Shown here: positions 31,918 to 43,620 of the stretch, in pieces
How the letters are laid out: each line of letters starts with the position of its first letter
Position numbering within the stretch: the stretch's first letter is position 1
Assembly (NCBI GenBank): GCA_963210315.1
Contig: OY723314.1
Coordinates: 1,054,001 to 1,118,000 of the forward strand
Origin: Rhynchopus euleeides
Lineage: Eukaryota > Euglenozoa > Diplonemea > Diplonemida > Diplonemidae
Direction: 5' to 3'
DNA: 64,000 nt
The notes under the pieces: model-generated
Databases searched by the model: none
Seen by the model: the letters and a program-made list of their open reading frames with translations, nothing else
Told to the model about the DNA's origin: nothing
Program-made: the position numbers and the translations under genes

Positions 31918-33277
31918 GTCAAGCAGTGCCTCGGAAAGGGGGGTGGGGAATGGGGAGGTGAAGGTTGATTTCGCTGTGCCGCTCTGCCTGTCGAAACGTG
32001 CCAAAAACAAAGGGGGTGTTTGGGCAACGCAGAGCCAAAGGTTTCCACATTTCGGCGCGAATTCCCCCCACCCCCCACCCCTCCCCCGAAACCCCTCCCC
32101 TGCATCGTGTGTGCTTGCCGGAAATTCAAAAAACCGGTTCGCTTGCCTCTTTCTAGCCTCCCAGCACACAACACGCCCTATCCTCTCTTTGCTTTGGCTG
32201 AGATGCATCTTTCTTGTGCGGTGCATCTGAGATGTGAAGATGGCAATGAGTGACGCAGCGCTGCTCCCCCCTCCCTCCCGAAGCCCCCTCCGGATTTTCG
32301 CTCTGTGTGTCAAAGGATGCGCCGCTTTGCAATCAGGTTTTTGTGAAGTTTCCAAGCATTTTTGTGATGTGTCACACATACACACAGCTTGTTTGTGCAA
32401 CCTTCTGGTCACCCTGCACGTTGGGGGCGTGGGGTGGAGCATTGCCCCCCCCCCCCCCCCCCCCCACTGCAACCGTTTTTATGATCTGAACGCTTTCCGT
32501 GAGCACGATGCGTTTGTCACAAAAATGCAGCCACCCACACCACCCACATTTCCCCCAGGCCTCTCGGTTTGAACCGAGGTGACAGATCTGTTTTTTTTTG
32601 ATCGGTCCCCTTCATACACGCACTTTCTTCCTTTTCGACTTTATTTCCCGCCACCCCCCCCCCCCCCACGAACCAAACCAAAAGATATTGTTTTCCACCG
32701 TGTGCTTCCTGTGAGCGAGAGAGAGTTACGGGGCACAGCGAGGCTCGACTCGCAAGGAGTGTGTTGATCTCTATCTGACAAACCCTGACCCCGAGACCCG
32801 GACACCAGCGGAGGGGTGGGGGGTGTGTGTGTGGGGGGAGGAGAAGGGAGGGGGGGAGAGAGCGGTGCAAGGTCGGGGCGGAAACGGTCCCCCAGCACAC
32901 CACACACCGCATACTGATCCCCCCCTCTGACTCTGACCCTACCACCTCCCCCAGTCACCTCCCCCCCCCCCGCCCGCCCTGAGCCCCGTTGCCTATCTTT
33001 CAACCTCTTGTAGGTCTTCTCTGTTTTATCCTCCCGTCTGTTTGGTGTGGCGAGAGGAGGAGGGGGAAGGGGAGGAGGAGAAGGAGAGTTTTTTTTCCCT
33101 TCACGCTCAGGAAAAAAGGGTGTGTGTGTGTGTTTGTGTGTGAGGTTGCGTTGTTGGACCTCCCCACTACCCTAACAAAAAAAATACGGAACACATTTTT
33201 ACAAAAGAGCAGATTTTTCTTGCTCCTTTTTTTTGTGTCACAAAAAAAATAATTACTGAGTGGAAAAAGGGACTGTA

Positions 33278-33313
<36 letters not shown>

Positions 33314-33593
33314 CCATCCCCCTCCCCACCACACCCTCCACCGTTCCAACTTAAAACCATCCAGTGCATACTTTGTTCCCTGTTATATTCCGCTTCTCCT
33401 TTCTCCTCCCCCAACCCTCCTCGACACCCGCTGTGTTGTGCGACACAAGCTAAAAGGTTACTTTACCGATAGGGGAATTTCGCTTTGATTCCCCTTCCAT
33501 CTCCCCTCCCTCACTCCTCCCCACCCTCCCTTTCCCTTTCCCCCCCCCCCCCCCCTTCGTGATCGGAGGGGTGTGGGGGGGTGGGGGGAAGTG
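31918..33593. other. Intergenic with R2 copy E and CT repeat
   Basis: 32385-32505 repeats the 'TTTGTGCAACCTTCTGGTC' and 'GCACGTTGGGGGCGTGGGG' blocks of R2. C tracts lie near 32440-32465, 32655-32668 and 33540-33555, and (CT)n at 33283-33311. A hydrophobic plus-strand frame near 33000-33250 has no recognisable domain. Confidence 0.5.
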
Positions 33594-35781
33594 ATGAGCT
33601 GTGCGGACACCATGTCTGCCGCCGCACCCTCAAGCAGCAGCAGCAGGCCAAGCAGCATCGCCGCAGGGACACCCCCCGGCGCACCCCTCCCGGTTGCCGC
33701 ATCCCACCTCCCCGCCTCTGCAGCTCCGCCAGGCGCCACCGCCGCCGCCAGCCTGTCTCCTTCTCCGACGTCTCCAGCCTCGACGCATTTCTGCCCTTCC
33801 ACCACGCCTGCCCCTGCCCCCGCCACCTCCACCTCTTCGATCCGAGGTGTGGCACCACCTGCCACAGACGCCGACACATCCATCTCGACATCCGCAACCA
33901 CACCCACCCCGGCCGCTCCGATTTCCGTCGGAGGCCTGTCGCTTGTCCCGCTATACCCTCGGGAGGGTGTGTTGGGGTGCCGCAGAGCTGCGGCGCGGGC
34001 GGGGTGTATCTTCAGTGGGGAGATCTCCGCAAATGACGCGGGGTGGTCCGCGCCGTGGGGGAGGTGCGGCCGGAGCAGGCGTGAGGCTGCGGTTGCGGGG
34101 AAGGTGGCGGCGCTCCGCGCGTTTCTCCTCTGCGCGAGGCGGAGGGGGCTTATGCAGGCGGACACCGAGCTGGAGGTTGTCACGTTCCTCGGGGAGTCTG
34201 TCCAGAGGGGGGAAGCCCGGGTCCTCGCGTGCCTGGCGCCGCGTCTCCGCGCCGCTGCTGGGGAGGCGGCTATCGACGCATTCCCCACCCCACGCTGCGA
34301 GGACCTCCTCCTCCGCCGCGACGCGCTCCTCGACGTGTCGGACTTCCACATCGCCTCCTCCCTCCTCCTCTCCACCCTCCGCTGGGACCGCCCCAACACG
34401 ATCCAGGCCATCTTCATCTGCCCGACCCCTCTCACGCCAGCCTCATCACACCGCTGCAGCAAGCGCTCCTCCTCCTCCTCCTCAGACCCCGATGCTGCAC
34501 AGCATTGGGTTCAGCAGGCGAGACGGGCAATTCTCCGCGGATGCCCTGCCTCTGAGACTCCTTCGGATGTGTTGGTGGTTGGGACGGCGATGGCGCTGCA
34601 GGCGTATCCCAGGAGCAGTTTGGAGAGCGTGCGGTTTGTCTTGGTTCCGCATGACGCGGGGAGGGGCCCCGTGTTTGTGTCGCCCGAGCTGCAGGCGGTG
34701 GGGAGCTCCTTGGGGTCTTCCCTGCAGGAATCGGAGGCGTTCAGCTACCTCCTGACGAAGAAGCTGCCGCGCAGCGCGCAGGTCGTGAAGTTCACCCACG
34801 TCAGCCCGGTGGCGAAATCCGGTGCGCTGCTGAGTGGGGCGGCTGCCCCGCCCCCTGCGGGGTGTGGGCACAGCCACCACGTCTCGCCGGCGGCTGCGAC
34901 AGCTGCGGGTGCGGCGCAAAGAGACTTCGTCCTGAAGTACCTCCGGGTGTGCGAGGGGTTGGCAGCCCCGCCGGCCTGGAGGACCGATGGGTACTGCAGT
35001 GGCGGGCTCGCCTTCCGCGGGAGTGTGGCGGAGATGTGCGACGACCGGGTCTGGGGTGGTTGCCTCGGGGAGTCGATCATCGCGTCGGGGGCGGACACGG
35101 TGGAGTTCCGGGTGCACAACCTCCCGCGGATGATGTTCCTCGGGGTGGCGGATGTCGGGGCGGCGGCGGCGGTGACGGAGCACTTTATGAAGCTGGGGAC
35201 GTCTGCGCTTGCGTACGCCGTGAACATGGAGGGGACAGGGGCGATTTACGAGGCATCGACACGCAGATGTATGTTCCCATGTTGAGTGTTGAGAGGGTTG
35301 GTGCCACTATTAGACTTTTTGGGTTGGCGTTGTGTCGGATCCACGCTACAAAAAAGCGTCCCGTGTTGTGTGACTTTCCCCCATGCTGCCAACCAACCAG
35401 AATTGTGTACACCACTCCCCGGTCTGATGAAGTGGTGTGAGTGGGGCCGCACAGATCCAGCTAAAAGGCACAGAAAGTTTACCAGTCGAGAAAACAAAAT
35501 GACCACAACCACCTCCACCCACAGGCTTCTGCACCGGCCTCCCTGTGCCCCAGCGGGGCGACAGGCTGCAGGTGCTGGTGACGAACGACGCGCAGCGCAC
35601 CGAAGTCATCTTCTGCATCAACGGCGTGCGGATCTGGGGCACCGCACAGGCAGGCGTGCCGTACTCCTTCTGGAGGCAGTGGGGCAGCGCCCGCCTGTTC
35701 GCTCCTTACGCAATGCTGTCAGGCATCGGGACCAAGGTAGAGCTTGTAGCCACTGAACCCGGTTGGCGCCGCCCCCTGTGA
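33594..35781 (+). CDS. SPRY-domain protein, two exons
   Basis: Exon 1 is 33594-35268 and exon 2 is 35525-35781, together 644 codons including the stop. The ATG at 33594 is the first in frame. Residues 1-110 are Ala/Ser/Pro-rich low complexity. A helical middle ('DLLLRRDALLDVSDFHIASSLLLSTLRW', about 240-265) resembles a BACK-type segment found next to BTB domains, though no BTB is clear. A SPRY-like beta-sandwich runs from about residue 460 to near the C-terminus ('YCSGGLAFRGS', 'FRVHNLPRMMFLGVADV', 'YAVNMEGTGAIYEAS', then across the splice 'GDRLQVLVTND', 'EVIFCINGVRIWG', 'LFAPYAMLSGIGTKVEL'). SPRY domains bind protein partners, often in immune receptors and ubiquitin ligases. Exon 2 restores the missing SPRY strands in phase, which is strong support for the splice. 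Confidence 0.85.
35269..35524 (+). other. Spliceosomal intron (256 nt)
   Basis: Donor GTATGT at 35269 and acceptor CCACCCACAG ending at 35524. It interrupts a codon after its first base; joining gives Arg-Arg-Cys-Phe-Cys-Thr-Gly and continues the SPRY fold. Unspliced reading stops a few codons past the donor. A donor of GTATGT shows conventional U2-type splicing in this organism. Confidence 0.8.
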
Positions 35782-35964
35782 TTGGGTGGACTCAGCTCAG
35801 TGGAAGACCCATCGCTGCTCGGCTGTCGAATCGCAGCGCAAGATAGCCAGGTGCCCGAGAAATCTATTTGGTGGGCGCGTACTGTACAGTAGTCGAGGCT
35901 TCACCCCCCCCACTTCAGCTTGCTGTGGAAGAGGCAAAAAAAAGTAACTTTTTTCCATTCCTGC

Positions 35965-35970
35965 AATAAA
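35965..35970 (+). promoter_or_regulatory. Possible polyadenylation signal AATAAA
   Basis: Lies 184 bases past the SPRY gene stop. AATAAA could occur by chance in this AT-rich patch, and comparable signals are not evident after the other genes. Confidence 0.25.
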
Positions 35971-36823
35971 TATGGCGGTGATTCAATTCTGATTGTCTCA
36001 GGCAGGCGTTGTTTGGAGCGTTCTGCCCTTCAGTCTTATTCGTGTGAGCTATGAGTTCTGTGATGTGTGATGTGCGTTGTGTTGCGTGGACATGCAGTGC
36101 GATACTGTGCTATCCGCACGTATCCCTTCAGCAGAGAGGAAGCCAAATCTTTTTTGAAGGCTGTGATCCCCCAGCTCAGGGAAACGATAATGTGTGACAA
36201 ATACCCACCCCCCACCCCCTTTTTGCAACGAGCGAAGGGAGATCATCCTTGTGGTTCCCTCCACTTCGGCTTCAACACCCCCCCCCCCCCCTTTGCAGAA
36301 CACCTCCACATCAGCAAGGCGTGGGGACTGGAGTATTTTTTTCCCTCCTTCCCTTCGCTGTTTTGCACCGCCATCACCTCACCCACCCCCCCCCCCCCCA
36401 CCACCACCACGACCACCACGCAGTTTTGGGAATACGTTATTTTTCTGGCATTTCTAGATACTTTTTTTTTCGCGTCAAGACGACCGTTTGACAAGATGGT
36501 GCCGGGGTGTCATTGCGAACGCGCTTCGACGCAGGCCAAACCAAACAAGGCTGTTTTCAGGGGTGTGTGTGTGCGCGCCCTGTCTGAATGCCTTCGATGT
36601 AGGCCTTCACCTCACTTTGTGTCAATCTGCGACAGTGTGTGACACCGATAGTTGCGAGGGCAGATCGCTTTTTCCGAATCGCGAAAGCCCCCACTGGGCG
36701 TGTCTTCGCTACGGCTGGTGCCGAAAACAAAGTTTGATTTGTTTTGTTTTGGCGCATCCCCCCCCACCCTCCGATTTCTAAGGCGAAAAATTGCCCGACG
36801 TTCTTCATAATTATCTTTTTTAC
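35971..36823. other. Intergenic
   Basis: C tracts near 36280-36292 and 36388-36400. A 'GCGAAGGGAGATCATCC' block near 36232 recalls two blocks at 6083 and 6289. No gene. Confidence 0.5.
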
Positions 36824-37075
36824 CAGTTACGAGCGACGAAGCGTAGCGACGTCGCGAAGTAACGAAAGAAATCATACGACTGAAGCTTTATAAGGATCAC
36901 CTTCATGCCACTTCACAGGGGCTAACACAGCCTTTGACACAGGAGTGTGTTCAACGAAAAGGAGCCCGGGTCTGCCTTTTTTTTTGCAGTTGCTGGGCAG
37001 GGTGTTTCTCTTATTATAGCGAAAGGAGTACGATTTTATATATCGCCGAAAGGGTTTGCCGGCAGCGAAGGGCCT
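36824..37075 (+). repeat. Interspersed repeat R3, copy a
   Basis: Begins with a stem-loop (GTTAC ... GTAAC) enclosing GAGCGACGAAGCGTAGCGAC. Conserved blocks follow: ACGACTGAAGCTTT, TGCCACTTCACAGGGG, CAGCCTTTGACACAGGAGTG, and GAAAGGAGTACGATTTT. The inner ends AAATCRTAC / GTACGATTT are inverted. No coding frame is conserved between copies. Confidence 0.85.
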
Positions 37076-37750
37076 CCCAATATCTGTTATCCACTTTCCC
37101 TCTTCCTGCCTCTCTTCTGGGAAGTTCCGACTTGACGGGCGAGGTGTCCACTGCAGCAAACAGATGCCAGTGTAGGTTCTGTGCTATTTTTTTCCTGCAA
37201 AGCCCCCCCCTCTGGGGGGAGGCTGGGTGGCGGGTGTTCTAATTGGGCATCTTCTCGCAGCCTTGCTTGGTTCGGTCTGTCTTTCTGTGTTTGGTTCTTC
37301 AGTCTCTCTGAGGGGGTCGGTGGCCTTCGTTCCGAAGTGCAGAAGCGCGAGCAAAAAAAGATGAATAAAAGCAAAAGCCCTGGTGGTCCACCGATGGGCA
37401 AGATTCGAAAACAAGAAGAGGCGAGAGTGGCAAATCTTTGACACACCACAGTGCGGCACACAGCGAAGGGCTTTTTCCCTTTCTCCCCTCCCTCTCTCTC
37501 TCTCTCTCTCTCCCTCAAGATCGTTTGACAGCGTGCCGGCTGGCGTGCTGCTCCTCTGGAGCTCCAGCCAAAGGCAAAGGGGCACGTTACATGCCTCTCT
37601 CTTTCTCTCTATATTCTCCCCCCCGATGCATCCTGACTGTGCGAAGCAGAATTTTCGCCAAGGTCCCGCAGCACAGCTTCTCTGGACACCCTCAGTTTTC
37701 TCGGTTTGGACCTTATGACCCTCCCCCTCACGCGTGGATTTTTTTATATG
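37076..37750. other. Intergenic
   Basis: CT repeats near 37490-37515. No gene or other element recognised. Confidence 0.5.
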
Positions 37751-37981
37751 CCTGTTATGAGCGGTGAAGCGTAGCGGCGTCGCGAAGAAATGAATGAAAT
37801 CGTACGACTGAAGCCTTTGTAAGGATCACACCTTGATTGCCACTTCACAGGGGAAGGGGCTTACACAGCCTTTGACACAGGAGTGTGCGCTCAACGCAAA
37901 GTGGCCCGGATCTGCTTTTTGCAGTTAGGCTGGGCAGGGGGTGTTTTTCTCTTACTCTAGAGAAAGGAGTACGATTTCGTC
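37751..37981 (+). repeat. Interspersed repeat R3, copy b
   Basis: Full-length, very close to copy g at 57551 (both have 'GGATCACACCTTGATTGCCA' and 'CTTACTCTAGAGAAAGGAG'). Confidence 0.85.
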
Positions 37982-38732
37982 GTGGATACAGCCACTTCTT
38001 CAGTTTACCCACCCCCCATCCCAACCCCCCCGTCCCTCCCCCGGTATTTCCTCCTCCCCCCACCCACCCGTCCCTTCAGCAGCATAATCTCACAGCAAGC
38101 GCATACACACGCAGACTAACCCTGGGTGGGACCATAGATGACCTGGGGCGGGGGGGGCAATGTCACTCTGAGTCAGGTGGTCAAAAAGACTGTGCCAGGT
38201 TTTGACCACCTGAAACCACTGCGTCTGTGGTGGTGGATTGCCCTCGCCACCCCCTTGTTTTTTTATTTTGAAACACTTTCTGAATTTTTCTGAGTGACAA
38301 GCTTCGGCTCTCTGGCTGCGAAATGCCGTTCCGGCGAGCGCGCCGGTGCCACGAAGTTTGCAAGGAAACCCCCCAGAAAGAACAGCAAGATGAATGGGTG
38401 GGTCAGTGCGGAAGGGGATGAAATAGGACGGCGGGTGGGTGGTTATGTTTGGTGTTGGTGTTGGTGCAAGAGAGGCCGAACCCCAAAGACGCGTGGCTGC
38501 TGCTGGGGGTCTGGGCAGCGGTGGGCGGCAATGCCCACCCCCCGCCCCCTCCGCCCCCCCCCCCCCCCCCCACCCCCTCTGTTTCCTTTACTTCTGTGCC
38601 TGCGGCACGCTATCTCGTGTTTTACATGCCGCTTCCACATGAAAAAGGCAAGCTGCTGAGTAGGTTCATTGGTGGTGGTGGTGGTGGTGGGGGAAAACAA
38701 AGACGCAACAACCACCCAGGGTATAAAACCTG
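37982..38732. other. Intergenic
   Basis: C tract near 38555-38570 and (GGT)n near 38668-38690. A TATA-like GTATAAAA at 38721 sits 12 bases before the next ATG. Confidence 0.45.
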
Positions 38733-39542
38733 ATGAAGGGTGCCGGCCAACCTTACAGGTCTGCTTCAAGCCTGCCTGACTTTGAGCCTGACGTCCCAGC
38801 GCTTGAGGGACAACTGTGTGCTACCGAGGACCTCGCTTCCTCCGAGCCCCCTTCCCCCTCCCCACCCTCCGTGTGTGACGATGAAACAAACAGCTGGCTC
38901 GACGGGTCTCCGACAGGTCCGTCAGATCCCGGCCTTGATTATCTGACGCTCAAACGGCGCCTGGTTGACCATGTAGATCTCGACTCTGATGAGAAGTCCA
39001 TGTCTTCCGGCCTGTCTGACCAAGACCGTGTTGTGGACGAGCTTCAAACTCTTAAAAGAAACAGTAGTGCCCTTGACGCAGTGACATCCCCTGCGCCTGG
39101 AAAACGACTCCCCCTCCCCGAGGTTCTGCCTCGCCATCAGATCACGTGTCAACTGCTCCCTCGTCTTATCAAGGTAGCGGAAGACCTCATCACAAAACAA
39201 CGCTTGACTATGGCGGACAGAACCCCTCGGAGCTGCAAACCGTGTGTTCATCAAATTAAGCGAAGATGCGACGGCAACCCTGTCGCTGCCTGGCTCTCCA
39301 CACGCCGAGTGCCAAAGAAAACTGTGTCGGCTAAGAGGCCTTGGAGACCGCGCCCTTCGCGCGGCCGCCAAGCCCCAAAGCTCTGCCCTAAAAGCAAAAA
39401 CATATACGTCTCTTCCCTTTCTTTCTTTCTGAAGGCCGCCGTCGTATCCCGGCTCACAACCGGGCTACAGGCGCAGAGTGCCTCGTTCAGACCTCCTTTT
39501 CCTTTACCGAGGAGGCGATCACGCCCTAGCGGCGTGACATAG
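38733..39542 (+). CDS. Unrecognised 269-residue protein (tentative)
   Basis: ATG at 38733. Acidic, Ser/Pro-rich first half ('PDFEPDVPALEGQL', 'DLDSDEKSMSSGLSDQDRVVDELQTLKRNSS') and a basic second half ('KRPWRPRPSRGRQAPKLCPKSKN'). Two CxxC-like cysteines in 'SCKPCVHQIKRRC' hint at metal binding but do not form a known finger. Composition is more protein-like than that of neighbouring frames. No family recognised; it could be a nuclear regulator or a relic. Confidence 0.35.
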   Translation: MKGAGQPYRSASSLPDFEPDVPALEGQLCATEDLASSEPPSPSPPSVCDDETNSWLDGSPTGPSDPGLDYLTLKRRLVDHVDLDSDEKSMSSGLSDQDRVVDELQTLKRNSSALDAVTSPAPGKRLPLPEVLPRHQITCQLLPRLIKVAEDLITKQRLTMADRTPRSCKPCVHQIKRRCDGNPVAAWLSTRRVPKKTVSAKRPWRPRPSRGRQAPKLCPKSKNIYVSSLSFFLKAAVVSRLTTGLQAQSASFRPPFPLPRRRSRPSGVT

Positions 39543-40933
39543 GTTAATATACAGGACAGCGGGTACGGTTCCCTCGCCGAGGCGCGGTGCCGGCACGCTA
39601 ATCCAACTTTAATAATAAATGATGAAGGGTGGTGTTGTGTGAGTGTGCTCTGCCTCTCTCTCCGCTGCAAATTCCCAACGTAAAGTCAGATGGTGGTGGT
39701 GGTGGTGTGGGGGATCAGTGGCGCTTCGGGAATGAGTCACAGCAGCTCCGATTCATTTTCGCTGCCACTATGAGGGTGGGCCTGGTTGTTGTGCCTGTCT
39801 TGGGTGTGGAATGCTTCAGTAGTTTGGATTTTTCGTTTCTGTCTGTGGGAACAGTGGGGGAGGGGGGGGTGGGGGAGGAGGTGTGCAAATTCCAACAAGT
39901 GGTGTGTCGCAGCACGCCACCGAACAGTGAAAATATATATCAAAAGGAACGGACAAACGCGATGTTGTATCGCACCATCCCCTGGCCTAAAGGGCACAGT
40001 CAGAGCAGCGAAGCTTTCGGTACTCGCACATAGACTGGCATGGTCGGGGGGTTGGGAGTGAATTAAGCTTCTCAGAAAAACACCCTGGGAGGGACGCAGT
40101 TCCCGCGCAGGGTCAGACCCACTCAAAACGTGTGCAGGTGAAAGGGTAAAAAATGAGCCTGAGGCAGCAGCCACTCTCTCCAGAGGAGGGAGGGGTGGCT
40201 GCTGTGGATAAAATCGGTCAAAAAAAATTGTTCAAAAAATCGTGCAAAAAATTGTTCAAATCGTTCAAAGCCAACCCCCCCCAGGCCCTGGCAGAAATAC
40301 CGGGATTCCATGAAACACACCCTCTCCCCCCACCCCCGGATTCGCCAGCCCACCCAGCTCAAGTCCACTTAACCCCCCACCCACCCGACTCTTCCTCCTC
40401 CCCCGGAAGAGTATGTTATTTCGTGTGGCTCACGCATGGTTACAGCGTATGTTGTCGTTTATATTGGCGGGGAACCCCTCGCAATCGCCCTCGATCTTCT
40501 TCTTCTCCCCACCCCCACCTCCTGCTGATTTGCCTTGGATTTGCAGGCGCAACTTATATCTACTCACCACCCCCTGTTTTTGCCGTCATGCTTGTTGGAC
40601 ATCCAGCAGAGCAAAAAAATTAAGGGAAACGAAAAGAGAAAAATAGCCCACCCGCACCCCACACCACGCACACACACCCGCATCCCAGCGTGCCAACTCT
40701 CTGGGATGATGTGTGCTGCTGCGGAGGTCACGCGCTGTTGCAACTCTTGCAGGAGAAGTTCTGCGCGGGAAGCCCGTCCGTGGCTGTGGCGGCTGTGCAT
40801 GTGAGTCTAAACAACACCAACAACAACAACAAAAACAAGTAGAACAAGCCCCCCCCCCCCTCTCATCTCGGTCGGGGGCTGTTACTGAGGAACATCATGG
40901 CTAAAAAAAGCGCTCAAATCGTTCAAAAGCTAT
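39543..40933. other. Intergenic
   Basis: (GGT)n near 39690-39705, a run of 'TTGTTCAAAAAATCG' words near 40215-40270, and (CAA)n near 40812-40835. No gene supported. Confidence 0.5.
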
Positions 40934-41043
40934 GGGGGTCTTCGCTGGTCGTTATCCTTCGTCAACCCTTCGTCAGTTGTCAGCCAATTCAACTGGAGAA
41001 TGCACTAAAATGCACTGACGGCCACCCTGGAGTGAAGACCCCC
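40934..41043 (+). mobile_element. MITE family M1, copy 4
   Basis: 110 bp, same orientation as copy 1, with GGGGGTCTTCGCTGGTCGTT at the start and a 3-bp duplication TAT (40931-40933, 41044-41046). Confidence 0.87.
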
Positions 41044-41384
41044 TATAAAGAACCCGAATCAGAGGGCCCCTCTCACGACGGGCTGCTGGAAGCACGGCCA
41101 AAAAATCGTTCACAATGACAAATCGTCCGGGAACAGAACCTCATTGCCTGCTCATGTTGACGTGTCAGGTAGTTCGGTTGTCGGCACACACAACAAAAGC
41201 GCGAAAGAATTATGGAAGGGGGGTGCTCCCCTCCCCAGTTCGATGAGTCAATAAAAATAATCAAAGAAATCAGCAAAAAAAAACAAAAATAATCGCAGGT
41301 GCAGCTGGCAGTTCTGTTTTGGGCTGTGGCCGCAGCTGCGCTCCAGCAAATATTTTCAAATCATCAAACAGTAAAGAAAAAAAG
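41044..41384. other. Intergenic, A-rich
   Basis: 'AAAAAATCGTTCACAATGAC' near 41099 recalls the palindromes at 18.8-19.1 kb. Nothing else recognised. Confidence 0.45.
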
Positions 41385-41531
41385 GTAACTTTCAATGCAG
41401 GCACCCACATTTTGAGGGAAAGCCGGAATTGAAGGTTCTTTTATTATCGGCTAGTCAACCTCCACGACCGGGTTGGAGAACCCGCATTTGGTTCGATCAA
41501 CGTACCTCGGTACAGAACCAAATAGTTTTTC
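41385..41531 (+). repeat. 147-bp repeat, copy 1
   Basis: Identical by eye to 49203-49349 in the same orientation. Contains a short hairpin (ATTTGGTTC ... GAACCAAAT) near its 3' end. Identity over the full length 7.8 kb apart implies recent duplication or conversion. Confidence 0.92.
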
Positions 41532-41639
41532 TCCATGGACGGTTTTGGAGGCTAGCCACGTTCTCGTTACCCCCCAACTACCCCCCTTTCTTGTGATACC
41601 TAAAGCACGGTCGACTCCTCCCTAGGTACAGATGGTATA

Positions 41640-42443
41640 CCGTAAACGGAAATATTGTGGACCGTAATAAAGGTGAACCGTACTATAGGTGGACCGTAAA
41701 AAAGATGGAACAAATGGGATTTTTCCGGAACTTGGAACATTTTTACGGTCCACCTATTTTACGGTTGGGATAGTGGACTTGGCGGTTTTTTTTACGAGTT
41801 CCTTCGCGACGAAGTCGAGAAGGAACCAAGGAAATCGCACGACTGAAGCTGCAGGATTAACACCACAGGGCCTCAACACAGAGTGTGCGCTCACCTCGTC
41901 CGGAACTGCTCTCCCACAGTTACTGCAGGGTGTACTACACTAAAGGAGTACGATTTCCCTGGATTTTCCGGGCACTGATTCACGAATTTACATCTGGAGG
42001 GAGCCCGGTGGTCTCAGCTTCTGTCTGCGCTCCCTGCCGTACCGTGGCTGCTTATGTGGGCTAGCGCAGCAGGTTCTACTTTTACTTCTACCGGAACGCT
42101 CCTTGCATGGTACTACACTTCTCGAGGTGTGTGGGTGAGTCTCGAGGTGAGTGGTGGTGATCGTGTCCTTTCCACACACAGGGAGGACTTGCTTCTCTTG
42201 CTGGTGTTGGTTGCGGTTGTGGAGGGAGGGTCCAAAGCTGGGAGGTCGGGAGGCCTACGTGTGGGTGTCTGCGGCGTGGAGGCCGCAGTCCGCGCCCCGC
42301 AACCCACCAGCCCGCGGGCGAAAATCGCATTGTCTTTTCCATATTCAGTCCCAATAAATGGTGGACCGTAAAAAAGATGGAACGTTTGGCCTTTTTTTGG
42401 GAACTTGGAACATTTTTACGGTCCACCCTTTTTCCGTTTACGG
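41640..42443. mobile_element. TA-flanked element of family M2, CCGTAAACGG ends
   Basis: 804 bp with inverted ends CCGTAAACGGAAA / TTTCCGTTTACGG flanked by TA (41638-41639, 42444-42445). The ends resemble those of the elements at 26810 and 48720. Near each end lies a direct copy of a 63-bp palindromic block with GGACCGTAAAAA ... TTTTTACGGTCC boundaries (about 41692-41752 and 42363-42424). R3 copy c sits inside. No transposase. Confidence 0.75.
41793..41960 (+). repeat. Interspersed repeat R3, copy c
   Basis: Shortened copy with AAATCGCACGACTGAAGC, CACAGGGCCTCAACACAG and AAAGGAGTACGATTTCC blocks, lying within the M2 element. Confidence 0.75.
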
Positions 42444-42459
42444 TAAGTTGAATTCGGAT

Positions 42460-43620
42460 GCACATCGCGCCCACTGTGGCGCACGTTAACGCTAATGACT
42501 GTGTGATGAGCAACCGGCCCCATAAACAGGCGCCCGGCTCTGCCAATGACCGTGTAGTGTGCAACCGGCCCCATAAACAGGCGCCCGGCTCTGCTGGTCA
42601 ACGTGAGATGAGCAACCGACCCCTTAACTGGCGCTCGGCTCTGCCAATGACCGTGTAGTGAGCAACCGACCCCTTAACCGGCGCTCGGCTCTGCTGGTCA
42701 GCGAGAGATGAGCAACCGACCCCTTAACTGGCGCTCGGCTCTGCCAACGACCTTGTAGCGAGCAACCGACCCCTTAACTGGCGCTCGGCTCTGCCAATGA
42801 CCGTGTAGTGAGCAACCGACCCCTTAACCGGCGCTCGGCTCTGCTGGTCAGCGTGAGATGAGCAACCGACCCCCTTAACTGGCGCTCGGCTCTGCCAACG
42901 ACCGTGTAGTGAGCAACCGACCCCTTAACCGGCGCTCGGCTCTGCTGGTCAGCGAGAGATGAGCAACCGACCCCTTAACTGGCGCTCGGCTCTGCCAACG
43001 ACCTTGTAGCGAGCAACCGACCCCTTAACTGGCGCTCGGCTCTGCCAACGACCGTGTAGTGAGCAACCGACCCCTTAACCGGCGCTCGGCTCTGCTGGTC
43101 AGCGAGAGATGAGCAACCGACCCCTTAACTGGCGCTCGGCTCTGCCAACGACCGTGTAGCGAGCAACCGACCCCTTAACTGGCGCTCGGCTCTGCCAATG
43201 ACCGTGTAGTGAGCAACCGACCCCTTAACCGGCGCTCGGCTCTGCTGGTCAGCGAGAGATGAGCAACCGACCCCTTAACTGGCGCTCGGCTCTGCCAACG
43301 ACCGTGTAGTGAGCAACCGACCCCTTAACTGGCGCTCGGCTCTGCTGGTCAGCGTGAGATGAGCAACCGACCCCTTAACCGGCGCTCGGCTCTGCCAATG
43401 ACCGTGTCGCGAGCAACCGACCCCTTAACTGGCGCTCAGCTCTGCTGGTCAGCGTGTGATGAGCAACCGTCCCCTTCGCTGGCGCCCGGCTCTACTAACG
43501 ACCGTGTAGTGAGCGACCGGCCCCTTAACAGGCGCTCGGCTCTGCTGGTCAGCATGTAATGAGCAACCGGCCCCATAACAGGCGCCCGGCTCTGCTAGTC
43601 AACAGGAGCAACTGGCCCCG
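42460..43620. repeat. 50-bp satellite with higher-order order
   Basis: About 22 units starting GAGCAACCGACCCCTTAA. Unit variants end with CCAATGACCGTGTAGT (A), TGGTCAGCGAGAGAT (B) or CCAACGACCTTGTAGC (C) and tend to run A-B or A-B-C, a higher-order arrangement. Edge units (GGCCCCATAAACAGG) are more diverged. A 50-bp unit shifts frame each time, so it cannot encode a repeat protein. Confidence 0.93.

Noticed and set aside
36556-36808. Short frames and 'GTGTCTTCGCTACGG' near 36700 as a fifth M1 MITE
   Set aside because: Lacks the GGGGGTC end and any inverted partner.
41480-41525. GGTTCGATCAACGTACC looking like a tRNA B box
   Set aside because: No matching A box or acceptor stem; the segment folds as a simple hairpin instead.
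42460-43620. Possible CRISPR-like array
   Set aside because: Units are contiguous 50-bp satellite repeats without unique spacers, and the context is eukaryotic.
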